DNA of 64,000 nucleotides from Christensenella minuta. GTDB taxonomy: Bacteria; Bacillota; Clostridia; Christensenellales; Christensenellaceae. A program made the translations under genes and the position numbers. The stretch is from the NCBI RefSeq assembly GCF_003628755.1, contig NZ_CP029256.1:2747585-2811584 (forward strand), in the 5' to 3' direction. Position 1 is the first letter of the stretch, and each line of letters starts with the position of its first letter. Positions 8,707 to 17,211 of this stretch are shown piece after piece. A model generated the notes under the pieces. It did no database searches, had not been told where the DNA came from, and worked only from the letters and a program-made list of their open reading frames with translations.

Positions 8707-9750
8707 ATGAAAACACTGAAGAGGATTTTAACGCTCGCGGTAATCGCCATTATGGCATTTTCGCTCTTTGCCTGCAGCGCGGGGGCACCCGCGGCCGAAG
8801 AGCCGTCCGGAAGCGAAGCGGCGGGAACGGACGCTGGAGAAGCTGCGGCGGGCTCCGAAAATACGGGGGAGAAGAAGACGCTCAAAATCGGCTTTTCCTG
8901 GAGGTCCCTGGATGAAGGGATGACGACATGGTGGGACGGCACGGAGGCCGCGATCAAAGAATATAATGAAGGCGATAACCCGTATACGATCGAATATTTC
9001 TTTACAAACGCGGAAAGCGGCGTGGATAAGCAGATTTCCGACGTGGAATCGCTGATCGTACGCGAACCGGACGTCATCTGCATCCAGGCGGTGGATGCAA
9101 ACGGTTCGGTCCCGGCCTATGAAGCGTGTGTGGAAGCGGGCATTCCGGTCGTGGACTTTGGCTACAATGTAAACTATGACCAATGCACGACCGTATATAA
9201 AACGATCGACCATTATAAGGCAGGCGAGCTGCAGGCAGAATGGGTCAACAATTACCTGGAAGAAAATCCGGATGCGACCCTTCAGGTAGGCTATATTTTG
9301 GGCCTCGCGGGTGTTGAAGACATGACGGTCAGGATGAACGGCTTTATTGAAAACGCGAACCCGGACAAGGTGACGGTCGTGGCAACGAAGAATTGCGACT
9401 TCCAGGCGTCGCTCGCACAGTCGACCGCGGAAGACTGGATGCAGGCATTCCCGGAAATGAACACGGTCGTTGCATGCAACGACGAGATGTGCGTGGGCGC
9501 GCTGCAGGCGTTCAAATCCGCAGACACACCCGTGATCGCGCTCGGCCTTGACGGCGGTGCAAGCGCGCTGCAGGAGATTGCAGACGGGAGCATGGCCGCA
9601 ACGGTGGCGTTTGACTTCAACGTGATGGCGGTCGAGGGCGTGAACCTCGCGATCGGCGTGGCCTCCGGCGAATATACGGATCCGGTTTTCGACGTTACCC
9701 AAACCGCATCCGTATTGATCGACGCGTCCAACGTGCAGGATTACCTGTAA
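8707..9750 (+). CDS. Sugar-binding lipoprotein of ABC operon 2 (RbsB-like)
   Basis: 347-aa binding protein. Signal peptide with lipobox LFAC (Cys23), acidic Ala/Gly/Glu linker, then a periplasmic-binding domain starting at KIGFSW. The motifs DGTEAAIKEYN, VDANGSVPAYEA and LGLDGGASALQEIADG follow the RbsB order. The TTG at 8698 is in frame but only 2 bases from the AGGAGG site; ATG 8707 is preferred. It lies between ATPase and permease. Ligand unknown; the DUF6379/TIM-barrel pair downstream allows a glycoside rather than a free sugar. Confidence 0.92.
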   Translation: MKTLKRILTLAVIAIMAFSLFACSAGAPAAEEPSGSEAAGTDAGEAAAGSENTGEKKTLKIGFSWRSLDEGMTTWWDGTEAAIKEYNEGDNPYTIEYFFTNAESGVDKQISDVESLIVREPDVICIQAVDANGSVPAYEACVEAGIPVVDFGYNVNYDQCTTVYKTIDHYKAGELQAEWVNNYLEENPDATLQVGYILGLAGVEDMTVRMNGFIENANPDKVTVVATKNCDFQASLAQSTAEDWMQAFPEMNTVVACNDEMCVGALQAFKSADTPVIALGLDGGASALQEIADGSMAATVAFDFNVMAVEGVNLAIGVASGEYTDPVFDVTQTASVLIDASNVQDYL

Positions 9751-9780
9751 GCGTCCGGGCGGATAATCAGGAAATGAAAG

Positions 9781-9804
9781 GCGCGGCGGCAAAGGCCGCC
9801 GCGC
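9781..9804. repeat. GC-rich intercistronic stem-loop after binding-protein gene
   Basis: GCGCGGCGGC pairs perfectly with GCCGCCGCGC across an AAAG loop (10 bp), 30 bases after the lipoprotein stop and just before the permease ribosome site. No T-run follows. The position is equivalent to the hairpin at 2098-2121. Confidence 0.78.
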
Positions 9805-9820
9805 CGGTAAGGTGGAAATT

Positions 9821-10816
9821 ATGGAAAAAACGTTACTGACAAAAAATAGGAACAACCCCTTTGCCAATTTCTTTACAAATTATAAGTGCGTATTTATTTT
9901 CCTTGTGATCTTTGTGGTATTGTCGATTTGCTCTGACGCGTTTCTTTCAAGCCGCAACCTGATGAACCTGGTACGCCAGATCGCCGCGTCCTCCATTTTG
10001 GGCGTAGGCTTTACGCTGGTCGTTGCTTCCGGGAACATCGACCTGTCGGTCGGCACGATGATCGGCATGATCGGCGTGCTGACGGCATTGCTCTCGAAGA
10101 TTCCGGGCGTACCGATGATCGCGGTGCTGCTCGTGGGGATCGCAATCGGTCTTGGAGCGGGAGCGTTGAACGCGTTTTTCATCAATATTTTTAAGCTTCC
10201 GTCGTTCATCGTCACCCTTGCGAATATGTCGATTTTTGAGGGAATCTGCTACCTGTCCGCGAACAGCACGCCTGTCTCGCAGATACCGGAATGGTACAAG
10301 GAGATCGGGCAGGGCTATTTCCTGGAAATACCGGTGCCGGTCTGGATTATGATCGCCGTTGCGGTCGTGGGCACCATCATCGTGACGAAGACGGTCTTTG
10401 GCCGAAACGTCCTTGCAATCGGCGGGAATAAAGAGGCGGCGCGCGTGTGCGGTGTCAATACGACAAAGGTGATGTACGGCGTGTTCATGATGATGGGAAT
10501 CTGCGCGGCAATTACGGCGTTTGTCATTACCGGGCGGTCGGCCTCGGCGCAGACGGGCGCAGGCCAGGGCATGGAGCTTGACTCGATCGCAGCGGTCGTC
10601 ATCGGCGGAACCCCGCTTTCCGGCGGGCATGGGAGCATCATCGGGACGGTGGTCGGCTGCCTGATCGTCGGTTCTATCAACAACGGGCTGAATCTTCTGA
10701 ACGTAGATTCCAACTGGCAGCTTATCGCTAAGGGCCTGCTGATCCTCGGCGCGATCATTCTCGACGCACAGAGCGCGAAGTTGAGCGCTAAGGCCCTGAA
10801 GAAAAAAATGGCATAA
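9821..10816 (+). CDS. Sugar ABC transporter permease, RbsC-like
   Basis: 331-aa membrane subunit of transporter 2. It shows the family signature SGNIDLSVGTMIG about 75 residues from the start, a GGNKEAARVCGVN cytoplasmic loop (EAA-like contact with the ATPase) and GGTPLSGGHGS near the C-terminus. ATG 9821 is preferred over the in-frame GTG 9812, which lies in the AAGGTGG ribosome site. It completes a set of ATPase, binding protein and one permease, so the channel is probably a homodimer. Confidence 0.93.
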   Translation: MEKTLLTKNRNNPFANFFTNYKCVFIFLVIFVVLSICSDAFLSSRNLMNLVRQIAASSILGVGFTLVVASGNIDLSVGTMIGMIGVLTALLSKIPGVPMIAVLLVGIAIGLGAGALNAFFINIFKLPSFIVTLANMSIFEGICYLSANSTPVSQIPEWYKEIGQGYFLEIPVPVWIMIAVAVVGTIIVTKTVFGRNVLAIGGNKEAARVCGVNTTKVMYGVFMMMGICAAITAFVITGRSASAQTGAGQGMELDSIAAVVIGGTPLSGGHGSIIGTVVGCLIVGSINNGLNLLNVDSNWQLIAKGLLILGAIILDAQSAKLSAKALKKKMA

Positions 10817-10849
10817 ACAAACGTGAGAATGAAACAGGAGGCATTGAAA

Positions 10850-12577
10850 ATGCTCGAAGGCAGGGAAAGAAAACTGGTATCAAGAACGTATGAAGGCGAG
10901 CGGTTCGACGTTGCCTTCGTAAAACAGCTTCCGCTGGAGGGCTCTGCCTACCCGGGCTTCCATCCGGAGGTAAAAACCCTGAAACAGGGGTCGGTGAACG
11001 GCAAGGACGCGAAGCCGCTCGGCTGCGATATTGTTTTTGAACGGGACGTGCCCGTGAAGCTGCGGGACGGCGTGACGATCTATACCGATATTCTCCGGCC
11101 GGCCACGCGGGAGAAGGTGCCGGCGCTCATCGCATGGACGCCATACGGAAAGCATTTCCACATCCACGATTTCCCCGGCGGTATTGCGCGGGAAACGGTT
11201 TCCAACCTGCAAAAGCAGGAATGTCCGGATCCGGGCTTCTGGTGCGCCCACGGCTATGCCGTAGTACAGCCGGATACGCGCGGCGCATGGAACAGCGAGG
11301 GAGATACCGTCCAGTGGGGCAGGGAAGAGGGAGAGGACGCCTGCGACCTGATCGAGTGGGCCGCAAGGCAGGAATGGTGCAGCGGAAAAATCGGTATGAA
11401 CGGCAACTCGTGGGGCGCGGTTGGCCAGTGGTGGGCAGCGGCGCAGAATCCCCCGCACCTCGCGGCGATCGCTCCGTGGGAAGGCCTTGCAGATGTATAC
11501 AACGAGATTATATGCCGCGGCGGCATACCGGATACGGGCTTCCAGGAATTATGCGTTAGCTTGATGACGGGACACGGCTATGCGGAAAATGCATCCGATA
11601 TGCTGGAAAAATATCCGCTGGCGTCCCATCCCTATTGGAAAAGCAAGATGGTTCCGGCGGAAAAAATAACAGTTCCGGCCTATATCGTCGCCAGCTATGT
11701 CAGCACGCTGCATACGCACGGCACGTTCGACGTATACCGGAGGATTGGGTCGAAAGAAAAATGGCTGCGCGTGCACAATACGCACGAATGGCCGGACCTC
11801 TATGAATATCAGGAAGACCTGAAAAGATTCTTTGACTATTATTTGAAGGGAATACAAAACGATTGGAAACAAACGCCAAAGGTCAGGCTGTCCGTGCTGG
11901 ATCGGGAAGGCGCCGATGACGTAAACCGGCCTGAGGAAGATTGGCCCCTTCCGGACACGGAGTACCGGAGGCTGTTTCTCGACGCAAACAAAAGGACTCT
12001 TGACGCAGAAACGCCGGAGCAGGAGGGAGCCGCTACCTACCGCGCGGACGACCGTGCCGGAAAGGTGCTGTTCTCCATGCCGGTCCAAAAGGATATGGAG
12101 TTCACCGGATATTTTGCGGCCCATCTGTATGTCAGTACGGATGAAGCAGACGATGCGGACCTGTTTGTCTACGTGGTAAAGCAGGATGAAACGGGAAGGC
12201 TGCTTCCGCCGGTCGTAAAGTGTGCGCCGTTCAGCGGGGAAAAGGGCGCGGAGATGTTTATTCCGAACGGCAGGCTGCGGGTCTCGGGGCGCGGTCTTGA
12301 CGAGGAGCGTTCCACGGAAGCAGAGCCGGTTTTAAAGCACGTAAGGTGTGAAAAGATCGAGCCGGGGAAAGTATACCGGGTGGATATCCCCCTGTGGCCG
12401 ATAGGCATGAAGGTGCGGCAGGGCCAGGAGCTGGTGCTGATTATAAGCGGATACAACCTGAACCCGGAGGAATGGCCGGAGATACCTCCGCTGCCGACAG
12501 TCAACAAAGGAAATGTAACGATACATACGGGCGGGGAATATCGTTCCTATATTACGGCGCCGTGTGTGGAACGGTAA
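10850..12577 (+). CDS. CocE/NonD-family (S15-like) serine hydrolase
   Basis: 575-aa hydrolase of the X-Pro dipeptidyl-peptidase/cocaine esterase superfamily. An alpha/beta-hydrolase core has nucleophile Ser187 in GMNGNSWGAVG and a candidate catalytic His near residues 309-312 (RVHNTHEWP); a C-terminal jelly-roll domain begins near residue 400. Members cleave esters or amides of varied small molecules. ATG 10850 fits the CAGGAGG site at 10835-10841 better than in-frame starts at 10823 or 10829. No signal peptide is seen, so it is probably cytoplasmic. Placed between a sugar transporter and a putative C-deglycosidase, it may deacylate or hydrolyse an imported plant conjugate; that is inference. 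Confidence 0.85.
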   Translation: MLEGRERKLVSRTYEGERFDVAFVKQLPLEGSAYPGFHPEVKTLKQGSVNGKDAKPLGCDIVFERDVPVKLRDGVTIYTDILRPATREKVPALIAWTPYGKHFHIHDFPGGIARETVSNLQKQECPDPGFWCAHGYAVVQPDTRGAWNSEGDTVQWGREEGEDACDLIEWAARQEWCSGKIGMNGNSWGAVGQWWAAAQNPPHLAAIAPWEGLADVYNEIICRGGIPDTGFQELCVSLMTGHGYAENASDMLEKYPLASHPYWKSKMVPAEKITVPAYIVASYVSTLHTHGTFDVYRRIGSKEKWLRVHNTHEWPDLYEYQEDLKRFFDYYLKGIQNDWKQTPKVRLSVLDREGADDVNRPEEDWPLPDTEYRRLFLDANKRTLDAETPEQEGAATYRADDRAGKVLFSMPVQKDMEFTGYFAAHLYVSTDEADDADLFVYVVKQDETGRLLPPVVKCAPFSGEKGAEMFIPNGRLRVSGRGLDEERSTEAEPVLKHVRCEKIEPGKVYRVDIPLWPIGMKVRQGQELVLIISGYNLNPEEWPEIPPLPTVNKGNVTIHTGGEYRSYITAPCVER

Positions 12578-12586
12578 ATATAGAAT

Positions 12587-13237
12587 ATGGAACAGCTGGA
12601 ACAGAAAATAAAAAAGCTATGGATTATGCAGGAATGCCGCAACCAAATGGCGCGGTACGAATACCTGCACTCGGCGAAAAAGCATGCGGAGACCTACCGG
12701 TTGTTTGCACTTTCGCGGGACGACTGCTGGATCGAAAACTACGATCTTGGATTTTTCCGCGGGCCGGAAAGCGTCAAGCGCTTCTTTGTGGATTTTCACG
12801 AAAATATGGACGGCACGGACGTCCGGGGGTCTTTCTGCGAACATACCCTGACGACAGAGGTTATGGCGGTGGCGGACGACCTTAAGACTGCGAAAGCCTG
12901 CTGGATGTCGCCTGGGTGCGAAACGCGCCGGGAACCCGGAACAGGGAAATTGACTTCCTATTGGGTATGGGTAAAGTATGCGGTCGATTTTATCGAAGAG
13001 AACGGAGAGTGGAAATTTTGGCACTTTACGATTTTCTCGGATTTTTGCAGCGATTATTACACATCCTGGGTGGAGATGGAATATGGCACTCCGGCAACGC
13101 CGGACCTGCTGGCGCCGGACGGCAAACCGGCCATGGCCCTGGCTTATACGAACCAAACAAAGCCGCAGCTTTGGCCGGTTCCTCCTATGCCATATAAAAC
13201 ATATGACGGCAATACAATGACGCCGCGCAAGGAGTGA
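12587..13237 (+). CDS. NTF2/SnoaL-like domain protein
   Basis: 216-aa protein with a cone-shaped NTF2/SnoaL-like fold suggested by the N-terminal helices (YRLFALSRDD), a FRGPESVKRFF segment and a WKFWHFTIFSDF strand. Family members include ketosteroid isomerase, polyketide cyclases and small dehydratases. Catalytic residues cannot be assigned. The C-terminal 50 residues are Pro-rich (LWPVPPMPYKTYDGN) and extend beyond the usual domain. It starts 9 bases after the hydrolase, with only a weak ribosome site, and precedes the C-deglycosidase-like pair. Possible role in handling an aromatic or enolic intermediate; function unknown. Confidence 0.65.
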   Translation: MEQLEQKIKKLWIMQECRNQMARYEYLHSAKKHAETYRLFALSRDDCWIENYDLGFFRGPESVKRFFVDFHENMDGTDVRGSFCEHTLTTEVMAVADDLKTAKACWMSPGCETRREPGTGKLTSYWVWVKYAVDFIEENGEWKFWHFTIFSDFCSDYYTSWVEMEYGTPATPDLLAPDGKPAMALAYTNQTKPQLWPVPPMPYKTYDGNTMTPRKE

Positions 13238-13292
13238 CGGGCCGCGCCGCAAACAGAGAAAGCAAGGATAACAATGCAAACGAGGTGTAATT

Positions 13293-13709
13293 ATGGATTT
13301 TACAGCATTTAATGAACGGATGGTATGTGAAGATAAAATAAGGCGCTATGAAGCGGATGGAATCCCGCTGGGGTATGAGTTTAAGCTAAGGTATCCCACC
13401 TACCGCGGAGCCTACGTATGCAACGTGGAAGAGATGAATGTCACGGTGGACGGCCGCAGGATCGAGCCGCGGGATATGCGGTTCGGCGTGAACGGGAAAT
13501 GGTTTTTGATGAGCCAGATTCCGGAGCTGAGCACGGAATACTGGTTTACGGGAAGCAAGGCTACCATGCGTATTCTTGATGGAAACGGAATTTCGGACGG
13601 CAAGCATACGGTCAAGGTGGAGATGAAGCATAAGATCCCATACACGGGATATTTTGGGAATTATCTGGTAGTGGACAGCGATTGCGAAAAGACGCTGGAC
13701 GTAGAGTAA
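13293..13709 (+). CDS. DUF6379 protein, C-glycoside deglycosidase beta subunit-like
   Basis: 138-aa beta-rich protein recognised as the DUF6379 family (typical features: YEFKLRYPTYRGAYVCNVEE near the N-terminus and GKHTVKVEMKHKIPY near the C-terminus). In characterised gut and soil bacteria the DUF6379 protein is the small subunit (DgpB/CarC-partner/DfgB type) of the enzyme that cleaves the C-C bond of 3-oxo-C-glycosides and pairs with a TIM-barrel large subunit. Here the next gene, 14 bases on, is such a TIM barrel, which strongly supports the call. Substrate and activity are not proven by sequence. Confidence 0.72.
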   Translation: MDFTAFNERMVCEDKIRRYEADGIPLGYEFKLRYPTYRGAYVCNVEEMNVTVDGRRIEPRDMRFGVNGKWFLMSQIPELSTEYWFTGSKATMRILDGNGISDGKHTVKVEMKHKIPYTGYFGNYLVVDSDCEKTLDVE

Positions 13710-13723
13710 GGGAGGCGGCAAAG

Positions 13724-14692
13724 ATGGAAAATGAGAAACTGAAATTCGGCATATCGCTTTATAGCTTTTCGGATTCCTTTTACACAAGGGAGCTGGACAT
13801 AGAAGGATGCGTCCGCCGGGCAAAGGAACTGGGATATACGGGGATCACACTGGTTGCGGCGCAGAGCGCGGAAGAATATCCGTTTATTTCCGACGAATGG
13901 CTGTATCGCCTGCGCGATATCATGGAAAAGTACGAGATGGAGCCCGTTTGCTGGGAGGGCTATCTCGATATCGGGATGCGGAGCGACAGGGATATGAACC
14001 AGGAAGAGCTGGCGGAATATACGCGCAACGACATCGTTTATGCAAAAAAAGCGGGTTTCCCAATGATGAAGACACAGCACTCCATCACGCCGCAGAACTT
14101 TGAAGCGATGCTGCCGTTCTGTGAGAAGATGGATGTAAAGCTGAATATCGAAATGCACTATCCCCATCATCCCCATGTGCCGGTGTGGCTGGAATATTAT
14201 AAGATCATGGAAAGATCGGGCGGCTATCTCGGTATGTGCCCCGACCTCAGCATCTTCCAGAAGTATCCGCACCAGCTGCACATCAACCAGGCGGCAGAGG
14301 CCGGGTTCCGGGACGATAAGCTGAAGGCGGTTCTTGGCATGATCCGGGAGAAAAAACCGATAGAAGAGACGGAAAAGCTGGAGCTGACGGATGTGGAAGA
14401 AAAGTTCACGGATGAGTTTTACCACAAATTCTCCAACCCCTCGGCAGTCGGGGAGCTTGCGCCCCTGCTGAAATATGCGCAAATGATCCACGGGAAGTTC
14501 TATTATCTGGGAGACGACGAATACGATCCGTGCATTCCCTATGAAGAGATTATGCCGGTCCTGAAACGGGAGAAGTATAGCGGATACATCGTCGCGGAAT
14601 ATGAGGGACATCATTTCAGCATCCGGGAAAATGAACCGCAGCAGCTTGAACGCTATATTAAAATGACGAAAAAGATGTACGAGAACGCATAA
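13724..14692 (+). CDS. TIM-barrel protein, C-glycoside deglycosidase alpha subunit-like
   Basis: 322-aa xylose-isomerase-like TIM barrel. Likely Mn-site residues are Glu143 and His145 in NIEMHYPHHPH, Asp174 in MCPDLSIF, His256 in MIHGKFYY and Glu292 or Glu294 in VAEYEGHH. The unusually His-rich loop after Glu143 and the partner DUF6379 gene 14 bases upstream fit the large subunit of C-glycoside deglycosidases, which abstract a proton from the 3-oxo-sugar and eliminate the aglycone. ATG 13724 follows a GGGAGG site. Alternative: a plain sugar isomerase with a DUF6379 companion of other function. Confidence 0.72.
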   Translation: MENEKLKFGISLYSFSDSFYTRELDIEGCVRRAKELGYTGITLVAAQSAEEYPFISDEWLYRLRDIMEKYEMEPVCWEGYLDIGMRSDRDMNQEELAEYTRNDIVYAKKAGFPMMKTQHSITPQNFEAMLPFCEKMDVKLNIEMHYPHHPHVPVWLEYYKIMERSGGYLGMCPDLSIFQKYPHQLHINQAAEAGFRDDKLKAVLGMIREKKPIEETEKLELTDVEEKFTDEFYHKFSNPSAVGELAPLLKYAQMIHGKFYYLGDDEYDPCIPYEEIMPVLKREKYSGYIVAEYEGHHFSIRENEPQQLERYIKMTKKMYENA

Positions 14693-14708
14693 GGGAAAAG
14701 AGGTAACT

Positions 14709-15197
14709 ATGAGCAACTTTAAAGGATTATTCCACGTCTCGCTGCATGTGAACAGCGCGCGGGAATCAATCGAATTTTATCAAAAGGTCGGCCTCGAATA
14801 TATGTTCGAGCTGAGGGAAGGCGGAGAGGGCGCTGAACCGTGGGTGATCTATATGAAAATCGCGCACGGGCAGTATCTCGAATTACAGCCCGTTCACGCG
14901 AAGACGCCGGAGGGGATTCCTGACAATGAAGGCGGCGTACATTACGACCGGAACCAGACGGCCTGGCATTTTGCCCTCGAAACGGAAGATATCGGTACGC
15001 TGATCCGCAGCCTTGTGGAGCAGGGGATCGAGGTATTTACCGGCCCGGACTGCACAAAACGGGTAAACAGCATAGAGGATGCGATTTGGGGCGGGGACGG
15101 ATGCAGGATTGCCTGGATTATCGACCCGGACGGCACGCCGGTCGAGCTGATGGAGCAGGTCGGACAGACGATGCAGAGAAAGCATGACGCGGAGTAA
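14709..15197 (+). CDS. VOC (glyoxalase/dioxygenase) superfamily protein
   Basis: 162-aa protein with two beta-alpha-beta-beta-beta modules. Candidate metal ligands are His9 (FHVSLHV), Glu in QYLELQPV, His in AWHFALE and Glu in GTPVELMEQ. VOC enzymes include glyoxalase I, methylmalonyl-CoA epimerase and ring-cleaving dioxygenases; an oxygen-dependent reaction would be odd in this apparently anaerobic setting, so an isomerase or lyase role is more plausible. It sits 16 bases after the C-deglycosidase-like alpha subunit and may process the released sugar fragment. Substrate unknown. Confidence 0.8.
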   Translation: MSNFKGLFHVSLHVNSARESIEFYQKVGLEYMFELREGGEGAEPWVIYMKIAHGQYLELQPVHAKTPEGIPDNEGGVHYDRNQTAWHFALETEDIGTLIRSLVEQGIEVFTGPDCTKRVNSIEDAIWGGDGCRIAWIIDPDGTPVELMEQVGQTMQRKHDAE

Positions 15198-15326
15198 CGG
15201 AAGAACGGGGCAAGGCGGTTTCCGGCGGAACTAGGGGATCATGGACTGAAAAAACAAAAGGAGCAAAACGGGCATGCCGCATGCCGGTCTGTTTCGTATT
15301 GCCAAAATGGAACGGGAGAGGGAAAA

Positions 15327-16676
15327 GTGAGCATCTTAGTGAAGGAAAAAAGTTTTTACCGGACGCTTTTTCCGCTGATTGCGGTGATCGCCCTGCAAAA
15401 TGTCATTACGTTCGTGGTGGCGCTCGCGGACAACGTGATGCTCGGGATGTACAGCGAGACCGCGCTATCCGGGGCGGCGCTTGTCAATCAGATTCAGTTT
15501 TTGCTCCAGATGGTGGTGGGCGGCATCGGCGAGGGAATGATCGTCATGACGTCGCGCTTTTGGGGAGCGAAGGACATTTCATCGATCAAAAAAACGACGG
15601 CAATCGGTATGCTGCTCGGCATTGTGATCGCAGCGGCTATGTGGGCGGCGGTGTTTTTCATGCCCGGGGAAGTGCTTTCCCTGTTCACCTTTGAACAGGC
15701 GGTGATCGGCGAAGGAACGCAGTATATGCAAATCGTCTGCTTCTCCTACGTGTTCTTCACGATAAACAGCATCCTGCTCGCGTCCCTGCGAAGCGTGGAA
15801 ACCGTGAAGATCGGCTTTGCCGTGTCGATCATTTCGCTCGGAGTGAATATTTTTCTGAATTATATGCTGATCTTCGGAAACCTCGGAGCGCCCGGGCTCG
15901 GCTCCCGCGGCGCGGCCATCGCGACGCTTACCGCGCGGATCGTAGAAATGGGCATTACCTGCATCTACGCGTTCCGCATCGACCGGAAGATCAGACTGAA
16001 GGTGCGCGACCTGCTGCGCATCAGCAAAGGGATATTCCGGCAGTATATTAGGGTAGGAACGCCGGTCATCGTATCCGGCGCCATGTGGGGAGTGGCAATG
16101 GCAATCCAGGCGGCGATCCTCGGACATATGGGCGCGGCGGCGATCGCGGCCAACAGCATCGCGGCCGCGGTGTTTGAGGTAGTAACGGTGGTGGCCTATG
16201 CGTCTGCGAGCGCGGCGGCGGTGGTGATCGCTAAAACGCTGGGCGAAGGAAAGAAAGAGATGGTGAGGCCGTATACGCGGACCCTGCAGGTAATTTTTCT
16301 GCTGATCGGCGCGGTCACGGGGCTTCTTCTGTTCCTTTTGAAGGACGCGATCGTCGGACTCTATTCTATCACCCCCGAAACAAAGCGTCTCGCGCTTGAA
16401 TTCATGACGATCCTTTCGGTGACGGTGGTAGGAACGGCCTACCAAATGCCCGCGCTGACTGGGATTGTGCGCGGCGGCGGAGATACGAAGTTTGTGATGA
16501 TTAACGACCTGATTTTCATGTGGGGCATCGTTCTGCCCATATCTGCCATGGCGGCGTTCCTGTGGAGCTGGTCCCCGGTGCTGGTGTTCATCTGCCTGAA
16601 GGCTGACCAGATATTGAAATGCTTTGTGGCGGTAATCAAAGTGAACCGTTACCGCTGGGTGAAGCAAATCGACTGA
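15327..16676 (+). CDS. MATE-family efflux transporter
   Basis: 449-aa integral membrane protein with about 12 hydrophobic segments and two homologous halves, as in the NorM/DinF multidrug and toxic compound extrusion family. Helpful motifs are ALADNVMLGMYSETALSGAAL in the first half and GIVRGGGDTKF in the second. A GTG start at 15327 follows GAGGGAA. It could export aglycones, phenolics or intermediates made by the neighbouring catabolic genes, or be an unrelated drug pump. A second MATE gene (61793) lies far downstream. Confidence 0.92.
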   Translation: MSILVKEKSFYRTLFPLIAVIALQNVITFVVALADNVMLGMYSETALSGAALVNQIQFLLQMVVGGIGEGMIVMTSRFWGAKDISSIKKTTAIGMLLGIVIAAAMWAAVFFMPGEVLSLFTFEQAVIGEGTQYMQIVCFSYVFFTINSILLASLRSVETVKIGFAVSIISLGVNIFLNYMLIFGNLGAPGLGSRGAAIATLTARIVEMGITCIYAFRIDRKIRLKVRDLLRISKGIFRQYIRVGTPVIVSGAMWGVAMAIQAAILGHMGAAAIAANSIAAAVFEVVTVVAYASASAAAVVIAKTLGEGKKEMVRPYTRTLQVIFLLIGAVTGLLLFLLKDAIVGLYSITPETKRLALEFMTILSVTVVGTAYQMPALTGIVRGGGDTKFVMINDLIFMWGIVLPISAMAAFLWSWSPVLVFICLKADQILKCFVAVIKVNRYRWVKQID

Positions 16677-16719
16677 TGCCAATCCCATTTGAAAAGCACG
16701 ATATATTTTTATAGCGCGA

Positions 16720-16850
16720 AGCGCAAAGAAGCTGGATCAGACGGGTTCCGCGCGAATCCTTGTGCGGAACGGAGCAGCCCCAATGGGGAGGCGGCCCCAA
16801 ATTGAAAAAGTACCTTAACCTGAGAGAGTAGTATCAGAAAGGAAAAACCG
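16720..16850 (+). other. Structured leader upstream of the cupin-led operon (class unknown)
   Basis: The gap between MATE and cupin genes holds a strong hairpin at 16745-16770 (9-bp stem GTTCCGCGC/GTGCGGAAC with one G-T pair) followed by CCCC-AAT-GGGG at 16778-16788. There is no T-run after either, and no riboswitch class I recognise. No convincing promoter was found in the gap. It may be a regulatory leader or an mRNA-processing site. Confidence 0.35.
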
Positions 16851-17198
16851 ATGAAAAAAATAAGCCTGGAAGAATTAAAAACCTATGAAGCGCCGGGCCA
16901 CTACGGCATGACGGCGATGCGTATCCACGGGAAAGACGAGACGGGCGCACAGAAGTTCTGGATGGGCCTTTCAACCTTCCTGCCGGGCGGCGGCGCGGAG
17001 TATGCCTATGAAGACAACCCGCTTGAAAAAGTGTATTACGTGCTGGAAGGAGAAATGACCGTGCGCGACAAGCAGGGGAAAGAATATGTGATCCACAAGG
17101 ACGAGGCGATCGCGTTTGCGCCCAATGAAGGGCGCTATCTTTCCAACGAAAGCAACCTGCCCGCCAGGATGCTGGTCGTCATCAACTATCCGGACTGA
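16851..17198 (+). CDS. Small cupin-domain protein
   Basis: 115-aa single-domain cupin. The two cupin motifs are visible but poor in His: GGGAEYAYEDNPLEKVYYVLEGEMTV (motif 1) and DEAIAFAPNEGRYLSNES (motif 2), so classical metal ligands are largely missing. Cupins of this size act as isomerases, dioxygenases or binding proteins. It follows an AAGGAAA ribosome site and is the first gene of the putative ring-catabolic operon, 13 bases before the dehydrogenase. Role unknown; it may act on or sense an enol/keto intermediate. Confidence 0.8.
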   Translation: MKKISLEELKTYEAPGHYGMTAMRIHGKDETGAQKFWMGLSTFLPGGGAEYAYEDNPLEKVYYVLEGEMTVRDKQGKEYVIHKDEAIAFAPNEGRYLSNESNLPARMLVVINYPD

Positions 17199-17211
17199 CG
17201 GGGGGAGTAAG

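Noticed and set aside
16720-16850. TPP or other known riboswitch before the cupin gene
   Set aside because: A CTGAGA-like string occurs near 16821 but the rest of the TPP core is absent, and no other class could be matched.
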